In this document: piece after piece, positions 1 through 9,016 of the stretch
Layout: each line of letters begins with the position of its first letter
How positions within the stretch are numbered: position 1 is the first letter of the stretch
NCBI RefSeq assembly: GCF_014467075.1
Contig: NZ_AP023027.1
Coordinates: 643,001 to 707,000 of the forward strand
Source of the DNA: Anaerostipes caccae L1-92
GTDB lineage: Bacteria; Bacillota; Clostridia; Lachnospirales; Lachnospiraceae
Direction: 5' to 3'
Length of the DNA stretch: 64,000 bases
Program-made: the position numbers and the translations under genes
Notes under the pieces: generated by a model
Told to the model about the DNA's origin: nothing
Database searches by the model: none
The model's input: only the letters and a program-made list of their open reading frames with translations

Positions 1-357
1 CTGCATGTGCCGAAGATCCTGGTGACCATGGTGCTTCTGATCTATCGGTATGTGATCGTGCTGCTGAAAGAAGCCGAACGGATCTCCCAGGCGTACTCAT
101 TGAGAGCACCGGCTCAGAAGGGAATCCATTACCGGGCATGGGGGACCCTGCTGGGACAGCTGATGTTAAGAAGCATCGACCGGGCCCAGACGGTCTATGA
201 GAGCATGCTGCTCCGGGGCTTTGACGGAAGTTTTCATCTGTCAAAGAAACAGAAAATGGACCCGGGCAGTGCCGTTTATCTGGCAGGCTGGCTGGGTATC
301 GTTGTCTTGCTGCGGTATGTTTCTGTTTTTAAACTTGCCGGAAGCCTGCTAAAATAA
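1..357 (+). CDS. cbiQ: ECF transporter transmembrane (T) component, CbiQ-like, 5' truncated by window edge
   Basis: C-terminal part of a CbiQ/EcfT membrane subunit, which couples the ATPases of an energy-coupling-factor importer to the substrate-binding subunit. The reading frame is open to base 1, so the true start lies upstream. Visible are a hydrophobic helix near the left edge, a conserved basic stretch ending in MLLRGFDG (the Ala/Leu-Arg-Gly signature of T components that docks on the ATPases), and a final hydrophobic helix. The stop lies 14 bp before the cbiO start. Substrate (cobalt or nickel) is inferred only from similarity to CbiQ and the CbiO neighbour. Confidence 0.8.
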   Translation: MHVPKILVTMVLLIYRYVIVLLKEAERISQAYSLRAPAQKGIHYRAWGTLLGQLMLRSIDRAQTVYESMLLRGFDGSFHLSKKQKMDPGSAVYLAGWLGIVVLLRYVSVFKLAGSLLK

Positions 358-371
358 AATACGGAGGAAGT

Positions 372-1121
372 ATGAACAAAATAGAAGTAAACGGTCTCAC
401 TTTTTCTTATGAAAAAAGAGCCTCATCAGGCAGAAAAAATGTGCTTTCCGATTTAAGCTTTACGGCAGCGGAGGGAGAGCGCATCGGCCTGATCGGGGCT
501 AACGGAGCAGGGAAGTCTACACTGCTCAAACTCATGGTAGGGCTTCTGACAGATTATGAAGGAGATATGAGAATCGGCGGGGTCAGTGTGGAGAAAGATT
601 CTCTGGCGGATATCCGAAGAAGGACGGGATATGTATTTCAGGACTCGGAAAGCCAGCTTTTTATGTCTACGGTATACGAGGATGTGGCTTTTGCGCCACG
701 CAATTACGGGCTCTCTGAGGAGGAAACAAGAGAGAGGACGATGAGAGCACTGGAGAGTGTCCATATGGAGCAGATGAAAGACAGGCATATCTACCGGCTG
801 TCCGGAGGAGAGAAAAAAAGGGCATCCATCGCATCAATCCTGTCCATGGAGCCGGAGGTGATCCTTATGGATGAGCCGTCGGCGGCTCTGGACCCGAAAA
901 ACAGGCGCAGCCTGATTCATCTCCTGAACGGACTTTCCGGGACGAAAATCATTGCGTCCCATGACCTGGATTTCATCTATGATACGTGTGAGAGGACTAT
1001 CCTGATCGCAGACGGAAGACTTGCAGCAGACGGACCTACGGGAGAAATATTAAGGGATCAAACACTTTTGGAAGACAATGGGATGGAACTGCCGCTGTCA
1101 TTTTCCAGGACTTTGAATTGA
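372..1121 (+). CDS. cbiO: Cobalt/nickel-type ECF transporter ATP-binding protein CbiO
   Basis: ABC ATPase of about 249 residues that powers the ECF importer on the cytoplasmic face. Walker A is GANGAGKST (around residue 42), the Q-loop is in GYVFQDSESQLF, the ABC signature is LSGGEKKR, Walker B is VILMDEPSAALD and the H-loop is IIASHD. The C-terminal ending LLEDNGMELPLSF is typical of CbiO-type proteins. GGAGG sits just upstream of the ATG. It follows the T component with a short gap, and its TGA is immediately followed by the next gene, so the three genes probably share a transcript. Confidence 0.88.
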   Translation: MNKIEVNGLTFSYEKRASSGRKNVLSDLSFTAAEGERIGLIGANGAGKSTLLKLMVGLLTDYEGDMRIGGVSVEKDSLADIRRRTGYVFQDSESQLFMSTVYEDVAFAPRNYGLSEEETRERTMRALESVHMEQMKDRHIYRLSGGEKKRASIASILSMEPEVILMDEPSAALDPKNRRSLIHLLNGLSGTKIIASHDLDFIYDTCERTILIADGRLAADGPTGEILRDQTLLEDNGMELPLSFSRTLN

Positions 1122-1136
1122 ATGGAGGAATGTATT

Positions 1137-1529
1137 TTGACGATCGCAGAAGTGAGTAAGAAGTATGACATAACCGCAGATACGCTGAGATATTATGAAA
1201 GGATTGGGCTGATACCCGCTGTCCCGAGGAAGCCGAACGGCATCCGGGACTATGACCAGGCATCCTGCCAGTGGGTGGAACTGATGAAGTGCATGCGGAA
1301 AGCCGGGGTGCAGATCGAGGCACTGATCGAATACGTAGCGCTGTTTCGTCAGGGTGACGAAACGATGGATGCCCGGAAAACGATTCTCATTGAACAGAGA
1401 AAACGTCTGGTACAGAAAATGCAGGATATGCAGGAAACACTGGAACGCCTGGATTATAAAATAGAGATGTATGAGCAGGGGAAAATGACAAGTGACTATC
1501 AGCTGCATATCAAAGACTGCCAAAAATGA
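1137..1529 (+). CDS. MerR-family transcriptional regulator
   Basis: N-terminal MerR winged helix (TIAEVSKKYDITADTLRYYE), then a central region and a coiled-coil dimerisation helix of about 40 residues. The Cys pattern of metal-sensing MerR proteins is absent; it resembles the stress/aldehyde-responsive AdhR-like group. An ATG at 1122 abuts the cbiO stop but has no ribosome site. A TTG at 1137 lies 7 bp after GGAGGA and places the start directly at the conserved TIAEV, so I prefer it. A terminator follows at once. What it controls is unknown. Confidence 0.8.
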   Translation: MTIAEVSKKYDITADTLRYYERIGLIPAVPRKPNGIRDYDQASCQWVELMKCMRKAGVQIEALIEYVALFRQGDETMDARKTILIEQRKRLVQKMQDMQETLERLDYKIEMYEQGKMTSDYQLHIKDCQK

Positions 1530-1548
1530 TTCTGTTTCACATTTAATT

Positions 1549-1574
1549 GAGCTGCCGGTCCCGGCAGCTCTTTT
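1549..1574 (+). terminator. Rho-independent terminator after the MerR gene
   Basis: Ten-base-pair perfect GC-rich stem (GAGCTGCCGG / CCGGCAGCTC) with a two-base loop followed by TTTT. It lies between convergent genes and may also serve the minus-strand gene ending at 1581. Confidence 0.85.
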
Positions 1575-1580
1575 GGATGA

Positions 1581-4500
1581 TCATAAAGATTCTGTTTTTC
1601 TGCAGATGCACATGTAAGAAAAACTGTCTGTACTTCCGTTAATCGGGCTGGCCTCCAGTGATATAGCGAATGATTCTTTCTGAGGAAAATGTATGTTGAC
1701 AGAAGCCTTAAATTCTGAATTTTTTTTCATGGCTTTTAAAAGGTCCTGTCTTATCTGTCTTAGATTTTCAGGATGCACGGTATCGTTGTAAAAACGGGTT
1801 CTGACATACTGGTCCAATGATTCTGCTGTATAGCCATATTCCGCAAAAAAGCCCTCAGAGAGCAGCCTGAATTCAATTCTGCCTTCTCTTATTCGAAGCA
1901 GGAAAATACTTTCCGGAAGATGGACAAACAGATGGCTCATTCGGTTTCGGAGATTGACAGTCTCTGTAATGTCCGTGATGATCCCCTGTAAAAACTGCCG
2001 GCCCTGATACTCCATATACCTGCTTTGATCTATGACCCAGATGTATCCGTTTTTGCTGAGCATACGGTATTCAAAATTGACTATCACATCCTGCCGCTCA
2101 AGTTCTTCTACTCCGGCTGACACCAGGTGTCTGTCGTCAGGGTGGACCATGTTCATAAACTTATTGCCGAAGCGGTCCTTTATCTCCTGTCTGGTAAAGC
2201 CAAAGATCTGGAGGAAGCGGTCACTTATATAGAGAAAATCATAATCCGGAGTGTCTTCACACCGGTGATAACCTCCGGGCATATCATTGTTCAGGAATGC
2301 CAGCTCCTGGGATTTCCGCATCAGTATGGCATTGCGCTCCGCCAGCTGCTGCTGGACGCTCATCGGTTCAGAAATATCAGTGCAGGCACTGACGATAGCC
2401 AAGCGGCCGTCTTCTGCTTCTATGACCTTTCCTTTGTCCAGGGACCAGAACCAGGAACCGTCTTTTTTGGGCATCCGGTATGTAGTCGTATACTCAAGCC
2501 CGGCGTAGTATTCCGGACCGATATCTTTTGCCACCTGTTCCCTGTCATCCGGATGAATGGTATTGATGACTCTGCCGTCTATGGCCTGCTCGAATTCTTC
2601 AAAGGAACCGTAGCCCAAAAGCCGGACCATTTCATGGTTGGCGAAATAGAGAGGGAAACCGTCTTCACAGTAGCCGCCGATCATTCCTCCCGGCGACATC
2701 TGGGCGAAGATGGAGGCAGCAGTCCTGCGGTTTTCTTCCGTAAGTTTCATAAAGGACGGATCTTTTTCCGAGATATGGACAACAGCAGACAGAGCCCGCT
2801 GGGATGCATTCAGCCTCTGTTCTCTCTGTTTCTGCTCAGTCACGTCACTGATGGAACCATAGTAGAGTTTATCCCCTCCCTGTTTCTTCAGAAGGTACAC
2901 ATGCATATGAATCCAGATGGTGCTCCCGTCATCTTTAAGGCGCCGGACGTCCGCTTCGGCTCCGTTTAAAATACTGCGGTCAGCGCTGTCGAATAAATCA
3001 AAGACTGTCTGATGATCTTCTTCATAAATATTTTCCAGGATGATTCTGCGCTGTTCTTCCAGATCAACGGCATTGGAACCCGTAACTTTAAAATATTGTT
3101 CATTACAGCGCACAAGTTCGATCTCACGTCCATGGATTTTATAAAAAGCTACACCGCCCATAATATTATTCAGCATTGCCTCACTGACAATATTCTCATT
3201 TAGCAGCTCTTTGATATGGAGACGTTCCAGCTGGCGTGCCTTGATGCCTCTGAGATCGAGATTGTTCTTATTGGCCAGTAAAGGCTCAAACACGCTGATG
3301 GGCATAGGATGGTAGAAGTAGTACCCCTGTCCATAGGTACAGCCCATATTTAAAAGATAATCCATCTGTTCCTTTGTCTCAACGCCTTCGGCTATGATTT
3401 TCATACCCATGAAACGGGCCATGCTGATAATGGCTTCCAAAATGCCGTATCCTTTTTCGGCGCTCTGTTCATCCATCTCCAAAAATTTCATATCAATTTT
3501 TAAGACATCTACGTTGACGTCTTTCAGCATGTTCAGGGAAGAGTAACCGCTTCCGAAGTCATCCATCAGGACAGTAAATCCAGAGGCTCTGAGTTTTTCA
3601 ATCGTATCGTTGATGAGCTCGTATTCTTCCGTATAAGCGCTCTCTGTAATTTCGATCTCGATCAGATGCGGTTCCAGACGGTATTTTTCTGTAAGATCCT
3701 TAAAAGTCTGTACGATGTCCAGTGAATAAACATCTACCCTGGAAACATTGACAGAGATCGGAATGGCTCTGTGGCCCCGGTCAATCCAGTCTCTGACCGA
3801 ACGGCACACCCTGTCCCACACATAAAGATCCAGATTTGTAATAAATCCGTTGCTTTCCAGAAGCGGGATAAATTCTCCCGGAGATATCATGCCGCGTTTT
3901 GGGTGATTCCAGCGGACCAGAGATTCCAGACCGATGATCTTTCCGGTAGCCATGTTGCACTTCGGCTGAGCATAAAACGTAAATTCTTCCTGTTCCAGGG
4001 CATGCTGGACTTCCGACAGGAGAATATGGTTATTCTTCATTTTCTGCATCATGCCGCTGTCATAAATACAGGACCTCTTTGTGTAATTTCCTTTGACAGA
4101 AGACATGGCAATGGCTGCACGGTCATACATGGTCTGAATGGCTACGCCGCAGTCTTCGATCATATATAAACCAAAGGCAGGCAGAAACCCTACATTGCCC
4201 TGATAGTGCCTGATATAACCCATGATCTTTTGCTGGAGAGAAGAAATAACTGCCTGATCGTTGGGGAGAATAATACAGAAATCATCGTCTCCCATATAGC
4301 CGGCGATCCCTTCGTGCTCCTCCTGTGCCTTTTTCAGATGGAGGCCGATGTCTATGAGAAACTGGTCACCCGCCTCCTGTCCGTACCATTCATTGAAAAG
4401 CTTGAAATGTTCTATGTCAATGACCATGAGACAGTGCTCATGTGTTCCTGATGTCTGCAGCAGCCGGACTGCTTTCTGAACGAATATATTTTTTCGGTAA

Positions 4501-5273
4501 AGTCCTGTCAGAGGGTCAATAGAAGTGGAAGGAAGCGGCTTATGTTCCTGGATTTCCAGGCTTTTTTCCTTCTGCTCATGAATGTCCTGAACAAAACACA
4601 TAATGATCTGGTCATCATCTCTGCTCTGGCGGACAGCCACGGCAGTCTGGGCAACCCAGCAGTAGCTGCCGTCTTTTTTTGCTTTCCGGAACTGGCCTAA
4701 AAGAAACGGAGACGGAGACGCGCTGCTGAGCCGTTCCATGATCGTATCCAGATTCCAGAAGTCAAGATAGTCCGCAATATCATCGGGATGAACTAATTTC
4801 CGGGATATAACTTCTGCCATCATCGTGGATAAAGATCCCTCTTCTGAGGGAATAATATATTTGTCAGAAAGATGAAATAAAACTTTGAAGGAATCTTTTG
4901 TGAGATTCAGTTCAAATAATTCGTCATAGGCAGAGAGATTCGTGAGGTTATAAAATAAATTTTTATTGCCCTCATAGATGGCTTTGGACAGGACAACGTG
5001 ACAGAGCCCTTTCCCCGGCCAGTCTATCGTGCCGGTGCTCACATCGATCCACTGATGGATCTTCTTATTATAAAAGAGCGTGCTTTCATTCTCAGATACA
5101 TGAAGAGGACAGCCGCCGCACGGTGCTTTCTCCCCGCAGAAGACTTCATAGCATATATCGCCGCAGCAGATCTGTGGAAAGACCTGCTGAAGCTCCCTGT
5201 TGAAATGCACGATCCTGTAATGATCGTCAATGATATAAATACTCGTTTCCGAAGTAAAATTATTAGAATTCAT
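1581..5273 (-). CDS. Large cyclic-di-GMP signalling protein: Cys-rich PAS, degenerate GGDEF, EAL, then several PAS domains
   Basis: A 1230-residue, apparently cytosolic protein. An N-terminal PAS-like segment carries a Cys cluster (CGDICYEVFCGEKAPCGGCP, residues about 37-57) that could bind metal or sense redox. A second PAS is followed by a GGDEF domain (about 250-405) whose signature reads MGDDDF instead of GGDEF. An EAL domain (about 425-670) has ESLVRW, NVSR, EITES, DDFGSGYSSL, KIDMKF, AEGVET and GQGYYF, so phosphodiesterase activity is plausible. Three or four PAS domains fill the C-terminus, an unusual order because sensor domains normally precede the output domains. The diguanylate cyclase site is probably inactive or regulatory. 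Monocistronic, divergent from the aspS leader. Confidence 0.88.
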   Translation of the reverse strand: MNSNNFTSETSIYIIDDHYRIVHFNRELQQVFPQICCGDICYEVFCGEKAPCGGCPLHVSENESTLFYNKKIHQWIDVSTGTIDWPGKGLCHVVLSKAIYEGNKNLFYNLTNLSAYDELFELNLTKDSFKVLFHLSDKYIIPSEEGSLSTMMAEVISRKLVHPDDIADYLDFWNLDTIMERLSSASPSPFLLGQFRKAKKDGSYCWVAQTAVAVRQSRDDDQIIMCFVQDIHEQKEKSLEIQEHKPLPSTSIDPLTGLYRKNIFVQKAVRLLQTSGTHEHCLMVIDIEHFKLFNEWYGQEAGDQFLIDIGLHLKKAQEEHEGIAGYMGDDDFCIILPNDQAVISSLQQKIMGYIRHYQGNVGFLPAFGLYMIEDCGVAIQTMYDRAAIAMSSVKGNYTKRSCIYDSGMMQKMKNNHILLSEVQHALEQEEFTFYAQPKCNMATGKIIGLESLVRWNHPKRGMISPGEFIPLLESNGFITNLDLYVWDRVCRSVRDWIDRGHRAIPISVNVSRVDVYSLDIVQTFKDLTEKYRLEPHLIEIEITESAYTEEYELINDTIEKLRASGFTVLMDDFGSGYSSLNMLKDVNVDVLKIDMKFLEMDEQSAEKGYGILEAIISMARFMGMKIIAEGVETKEQMDYLLNMGCTYGQGYYFYHPMPISVFEPLLANKNNLDLRGIKARQLERLHIKELLNENIVSEAMLNNIMGGVAFYKIHGREIELVRCNEQYFKVTGSNAVDLEEQRRIILENIYEEDHQTVFDLFDSADRSILNGAEADVRRLKDDGSTIWIHMHVYLLKKQGGDKLYYGSISDVTEQKQREQRLNASQRALSAVVHISEKDPSFMKLTEENRRTAASIFAQMSPGGMIGGYCEDGFPLYFANHEMVRLLGYGSFEEFEQAIDGRVINTIHPDDREQVAKDIGPEYYAGLEYTTTYRMPKKDGSWFWSLDKGKVIEAEDGRLAIVSACTDISEPMSVQQQLAERNAILMRKSQELAFLNNDMPGGYHRCEDTPDYDFLYISDRFLQIFGFTRQEIKDRFGNKFMNMVHPDDRHLVSAGVEELERQDVIVNFEYRMLSKNGYIWVIDQSRYMEYQGRQFLQGIITDITETVNLRNRMSHLFVHLPESIFLLRIREGRIEFRLLSEGFFAEYGYTAESLDQYVRTRFYNDTVHPENLRQIRQDLLKAMKKNSEFKASVNIHFPQKESFAISLEASPINGSTDSFSYMCICRKTESL

Positions 5274-5383
5274 ATGTATATTCCTGTCAGGCGGATTTAC
5301 TATATAGTACTTTATTATTATAGTATTTTTTGTGTAAATCAGTCAATCACAAGAGAGGAAATATAGAAAAAGAGAAAAATAAA

Positions 5384-5413
5384 TTGACAAGACAGACAAA
5401 ACTGAACTATAAT
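5384..5413 (+). promoter_or_regulatory. Promoter of the aspS T-box leader
   Basis: Perfect -35 TTGACA (5384-5389) and perfect -10 TATAAT (5408-5413) with an 18 bp spacer, directly upstream of the T-box leader. No other sigma-A site as good was seen nearby. Confidence 0.8.
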
Positions 5414-5414
5414 G

Positions 5415-5673
5415 ATCCAAAAAGCGTAGATTGAGAAAAGTAGCATAAATTATCGCTTCCAGTGAGCGGGAGACAGTGGGAACTCCGCAGAGTGAATTTA
5501 TGTGAAGAACACTCAGGAGCTGCAATCTGAACATCCTAAGGATTAGTAGGTGCGCCGCAGGCTGTGCGTTATTCAGCATACCAGAGAGGCTGCAGGGCAG
5601 CAAATCAGGTGGTACCGCGGAACTTGTACAGTTGTCCGTCCTGAATGATTTTTTAGGATAGACGACTTTTTTT
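5415..5673 (+). promoter_or_regulatory. T-box leader controlling aspS
   Basis: The T-box core AGGTGGTACCGCGG is at 5607-5620. It is followed by a terminator stem pairing GTTGTCCGTCCT (5631-) with AGGATAGACGAC and a run of seven T (ends 5673). The roughly 190 bases upstream hold the imperfect repeats of stem I and stem II. Uncharged tRNA would stabilise the antiterminator and let aspS be transcribed. The specifier codon could not be assigned with certainty: GAC (near 5471, in GGGAGACAGT) and AAC (near 5507) are both candidates. Confidence 0.9.
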
Positions 5674-5718
5674 ATTACAAAAAAGTTTATCACGATGAAA
5701 GTAAAAGGAGAAAAAGAA

Positions 5719-7464
5719 ATGTCAGATATGTACCGCAGCAAGACTATGGATAAGATTTCTGAGAGTGATATCGGGTCCCAGTTAAAGATTGCCGGGTGGG
5801 TGGAAAATATCCGAGACCACGGCGGAGTTTCATTTATTGATTTAAGAGATATGTACGGCGTCATGCAGGTCGTGTTAAGAGACGCAGATCTTTTAAATGA
5901 AGTGAGAAAAGAAGAATGCCTTTCCATCGAAGGGGTCATTGAGCACAGGGACGAAGAGACTTACAATCCGAAAATTCCTACGGGAACTATCGAACTGGAA
6001 GCCCATAAGATTACAGTGCTCGGCAAGGTATATACTGACCTTCCGTTTGAAGTATCAGGTTCCAAAGAGATCCGTGAGGATGTCCGCTTAAAATATCGGT
6101 ATTTGGATTTGAGAAACCGCAAAGTAAAGGACAATATCAAATTCCGCTCCGAAGTCATCAGTTTCCTGAGAAGAAAGATGGATGACCTTGGATTTATGGA
6201 GATTCAGACACCGATCCTCTGCGCATCTTCACCGGAAGGGGCGAGAGACTATATCGTGCCGTCCAGAAAATACAAAGGGAAGTTTTATGCCCTCCCTCAG
6301 GCTCCGCAGCAGTACAAACAGCTTTTGATGGTATCCGGCATCGACAAATACTATCAGGTAGCGCCTTGTTTCAGAGATGAGGACGCCCGCGCCGACCGTT
6401 CTCCGGGAGAGTTTTATCAGCTGGACTTTGAAATGAGTTTTGCCACACAGGAAGATGTCTTTAAAATCGGTGAGGAAGTGCTGGCAGAGACTTTTAAGAA
6501 GTTTGCGCCGGAAGGGTCTGTTGTGACAGACACGCCATTCCCGGTGATCAGTTATCAGCAGGCAATGCTGGAATTCGGAACGGACAAACCGGATTTAAGA
6601 AATCCTTTGAGGATCGTGGACGTGACAGACTTTTTCCAGAGATGTACCTTCAAGCCGTTTCATGACAAGACGGTAAGGGCCGTGAAAGTTCACGCAAATC
6701 TCTCAAAAGGATTCCATGAAAAGCTTCTTAAATTTGCACAGTCCATCGGCATGGCCGGACTCGGATACCTGGAAGTAAAAGAGGATATGTCTTACAAGGG
6801 ACCGATCGACAAATTTATCCCGGAAGATATGAAGAGTGAGCTTGCCGAAAAAGCACATCTTGAGGCTGGGGACGTGATCTTCTTTATCGCAGCCAGTGAA
6901 AAACCTGCCTGTCTGTTTGCGGGACAGATCAGGGACGAACTTGCCGCGCGCCTGGATCTCTGTGAAAAAAATGCCTATCGTTTCTGCTACATCAACGATT
7001 TCCCGATGTATGAGACAGACGAGGAGACAGGTCAGGTGACCTTTACACACAATCCGTTCTCCATGCCGCAGGGAGGACTGGAAGCGCTGAACGAAAAAGA
7101 TCCTCTGGATATCCTCGCATACCAGTACGATATCGTCTGCAACGGAGTGGAACTTTCCTCCGGTGCGGTGAGAAACCATGATCTGGACGTCATGGTCAAG
7201 GCATTTGAAATCGCAGGATACGACGAAGAGACATTAAAAGAAAAGTTCGGAGCGTTATATCATGCGTTCCAGTTCGGCGCACCGCCTCATGCGGGAATGG
7301 CGCCGGGTATCGACCGTATGATCATGCTCCTTAGAAATGAAGAAAATATCCGCGAAGTAATCGCCTTCCCTATGAGCGGAACTGCACAGGATCTCATGTG
7401 CGGGGCTCCGGGAGAAGTGTCAGAGCTTCAGTTAAGGGAAACACACATCAAAGTAAGAGATTAA
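5719..7464 (+). CDS. aspS: Aspartate--tRNA ligase
   Basis: Class IIb aminoacyl-tRNA synthetase of 581 residues from the ATG at 5719, which has AAAAGGAG upstream; an in-frame codon at 5695 has no ribosome site. The N-terminal OB-fold anticodon domain (KIAGWVENIRDHGGVSFIDL) is followed by motif 2 (FRDEDARADRSPGEFYQLD), a bacterial GAD insertion (about 290-420) and motif 3 (GMAPGIDRMIML). It charges tRNA-Asp in the cytoplasm. It is expressed from the T-box leader and closed by its own terminator, so it is a single-gene operon. Confidence 0.95.
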   Translation: MSDMYRSKTMDKISESDIGSQLKIAGWVENIRDHGGVSFIDLRDMYGVMQVVLRDADLLNEVRKEECLSIEGVIEHRDEETYNPKIPTGTIELEAHKITVLGKVYTDLPFEVSGSKEIREDVRLKYRYLDLRNRKVKDNIKFRSEVISFLRRKMDDLGFMEIQTPILCASSPEGARDYIVPSRKYKGKFYALPQAPQQYKQLLMVSGIDKYYQVAPCFRDEDARADRSPGEFYQLDFEMSFATQEDVFKIGEEVLAETFKKFAPEGSVVTDTPFPVISYQQAMLEFGTDKPDLRNPLRIVDVTDFFQRCTFKPFHDKTVRAVKVHANLSKGFHEKLLKFAQSIGMAGLGYLEVKEDMSYKGPIDKFIPEDMKSELAEKAHLEAGDVIFFIAASEKPACLFAGQIRDELAARLDLCEKNAYRFCYINDFPMYETDEETGQVTFTHNPFSMPQGGLEALNEKDPLDILAYQYDIVCNGVELSSGAVRNHDLDVMVKAFEIAGYDEETLKEKFGALYHAFQFGAPPHAGMAPGIDRMIMLLRNEENIREVIAFPMSGTAQDLMCGAPGEVSELQLRETHIKVRD

Positions 7465-7470
7465 TAGTTA

Positions 7471-7508
7471 AAAAAGCCGTACATTCAGAAATGAATGGGC
7501 GGCTTTTT
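7471..7508 (+). terminator. Rho-independent terminator of aspS
   Basis: AAAAAGCCG, a CATTC/GAATG inner stem and GGCTTTTT form a hairpin with a T tail starting 6 bp after the aspS stop. Confidence 0.85.
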
Positions 7509-7553
7509 GCATATATATGGTAAATAATAAAGTTTGCACAGGGGGAAGGCCTT

Positions 7554-8924
7554 TTGGGTACGCTTCTTCAGATTATTTTTATCAACCTTGTCGTGTCTCT
7601 GGATAATATCGGCGTCATCGCCATGGCAACCAGGGGGCTTTCAAAGCGCCGGGCCAAAGCGGCCCGAGATCTGGGCGTCTGGCTGTCTATCTTTCTTAAG
7701 ATGATCTTTGTGGGGATCATCGGATTTTTGTTCAGGATTCCATGGCTTCACATCAGAATACTGGGAGGTGTGATGCTTTTATATGTCACTTTCACGATGA
7801 TGATGGAAAGCGGAACGGGAAGTGAAAAGCGTGAACAGACAGGACGGAAGGACAGCTTCTGGTTTGCAATCATTTCGATCGTGGCAGCAGATGTGAGTAT
7901 GAGTTTTGACAACGTGCTGGCTATCCTCGGAGTCGTGTCTGCGGACGGCGGCGGTCTGCATATGAGAGAATTTCTGCTGATCTTCGGCGGCCTGGCATTT
8001 TGTGTGCCGCTGCTTCTCTGGTTCAGCGGAACCATTGCAGAGTGGATGGAAGAGTTTCCGGTCCTAAACGATATCTGCGCCGGATACCTTGTCTACACAG
8101 CAGTCAAGATGATGATGGAAGATGAGTTCGTATCTCTATTCCTTCAGGAAATCAATTTTTCCATCGCGGCACCGTGTGCGGCACTGGCCGGTATCCTTGT
8201 GGCCTGTTTTAAAGTCTATTCGGAGGGAAGAGATTTTCAATATCACAGCGGGAAGATTCTCGTGGCCTGTGTCACGGCTCTGTCCTGCTATGCGGTCATG
8301 GACATGGCAGTGCTCTCGTACCTGAGCACCGGGCCTTCTCCAAAGGGATACCAGCTGAGTCTGGAAACTCTTTACGGATTTCTTCCAAAAGGGATCAATG
8401 CGGTCCATCTCACCTCCATGTCCTCCGGAATCCTGGAACTATGCGTGGCAGTTTATACAGCAGATGTGATGAGGCGGAGGGAGCCGTCCTCATTTTTCTG
8501 GAAATACATAAAAGTAGAAAATACGATGGCAAGGCTTTTGCTGTTTCAGACAGCGCTCTATGTCATAGGGCTGACGCTTAACTTTGGGCTTGGAAAGCCG
8601 GATGTGTGGATGTTCATCCTGGAACTGCTCTTTGAATTCCTGCTGCTGAGTGTCTATGCGGCAGTCTTCGGGCTTTTGTGCTTTTCTTTTAAAAACGGGG
8701 GATTGGGACTGGGGATGAGCCTTTTGTTCCTTCTGCTGGAAGCAGTCATATCTTCTGTGCTGATGCTCGACGAGACCAGCGTGCTGGCGGGAATGTTCCC
8801 GAATTATTATCTGGAGAACCTGGAAAGTCATATGCACGATATGATCTTTGTCATGAGAGGGATCTTTATGTCGGCAATTTATATACTGCCTGCGCTGATG
8901 ATTGGGGAGAGAAAAATGAATTGA
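7554..8924 (+). CDS. TerC-family integral membrane protein with an extra C-terminal membrane domain
   Basis: 456 residues from a TTG preceded by GGGGGAAGG. The first half matches the TerC/YjbE fold: repeated acidic motifs SLDN (about residue 15) and SFDN (about 120) lie in membrane helices, as in proteins linked to manganese or tellurite handling. The second half adds about six further hydrophobic helices and is unlike standard 220-300-residue TerC proteins. No partner gene is adjacent. Transport of a metal ion is inferred from the family only. The substrate and the role of the C-terminal half are unknown. Confidence 0.72.
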   Translation: MGTLLQIIFINLVVSLDNIGVIAMATRGLSKRRAKAARDLGVWLSIFLKMIFVGIIGFLFRIPWLHIRILGGVMLLYVTFTMMMESGTGSEKREQTGRKDSFWFAIISIVAADVSMSFDNVLAILGVVSADGGGLHMREFLLIFGGLAFCVPLLLWFSGTIAEWMEEFPVLNDICAGYLVYTAVKMMMEDEFVSLFLQEINFSIAAPCAALAGILVACFKVYSEGRDFQYHSGKILVACVTALSCYAVMDMAVLSYLSTGPSPKGYQLSLETLYGFLPKGINAVHLTSMSSGILELCVAVYTADVMRRREPSSFFWKYIKVENTMARLLLFQTALYVIGLTLNFGLGKPDVWMFILELLFEFLLLSVYAAVFGLLCFSFKNGGLGLGMSLLFLLLEAVISSVLMLDETSVLAGMFPNYYLENLESHMHDMIFVMRGIFMSAIYILPALMIGERKMN

Positions 8925-8927
8925 TAA

Positions 8928-8975
8928 CCACGTATTTACGTGGCATACTATACAGTATAGAAGCTCTGGTATAAT
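8928..8975 (+). promoter_or_regulatory. Palindromes and -10 box upstream of the HipA-fold kinase
   Basis: A perfect inverted repeat CCACGTATTTACGTGG (8928-8943) is followed by CTATACAGTATAG (8948-8960) and a perfect TATAAT (8970-8975). No good -35 is visible; the second palindrome covers the expected -35 position, as expected for a repressor operator. The first hairpin could alternatively end transcription of the TerC-like gene. Confidence 0.5.
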
Positions 8976-9016
8976 GGCTGCAAAAAATTGGACAAAAGGA
9001 TATGGAAAGGGAAAGA

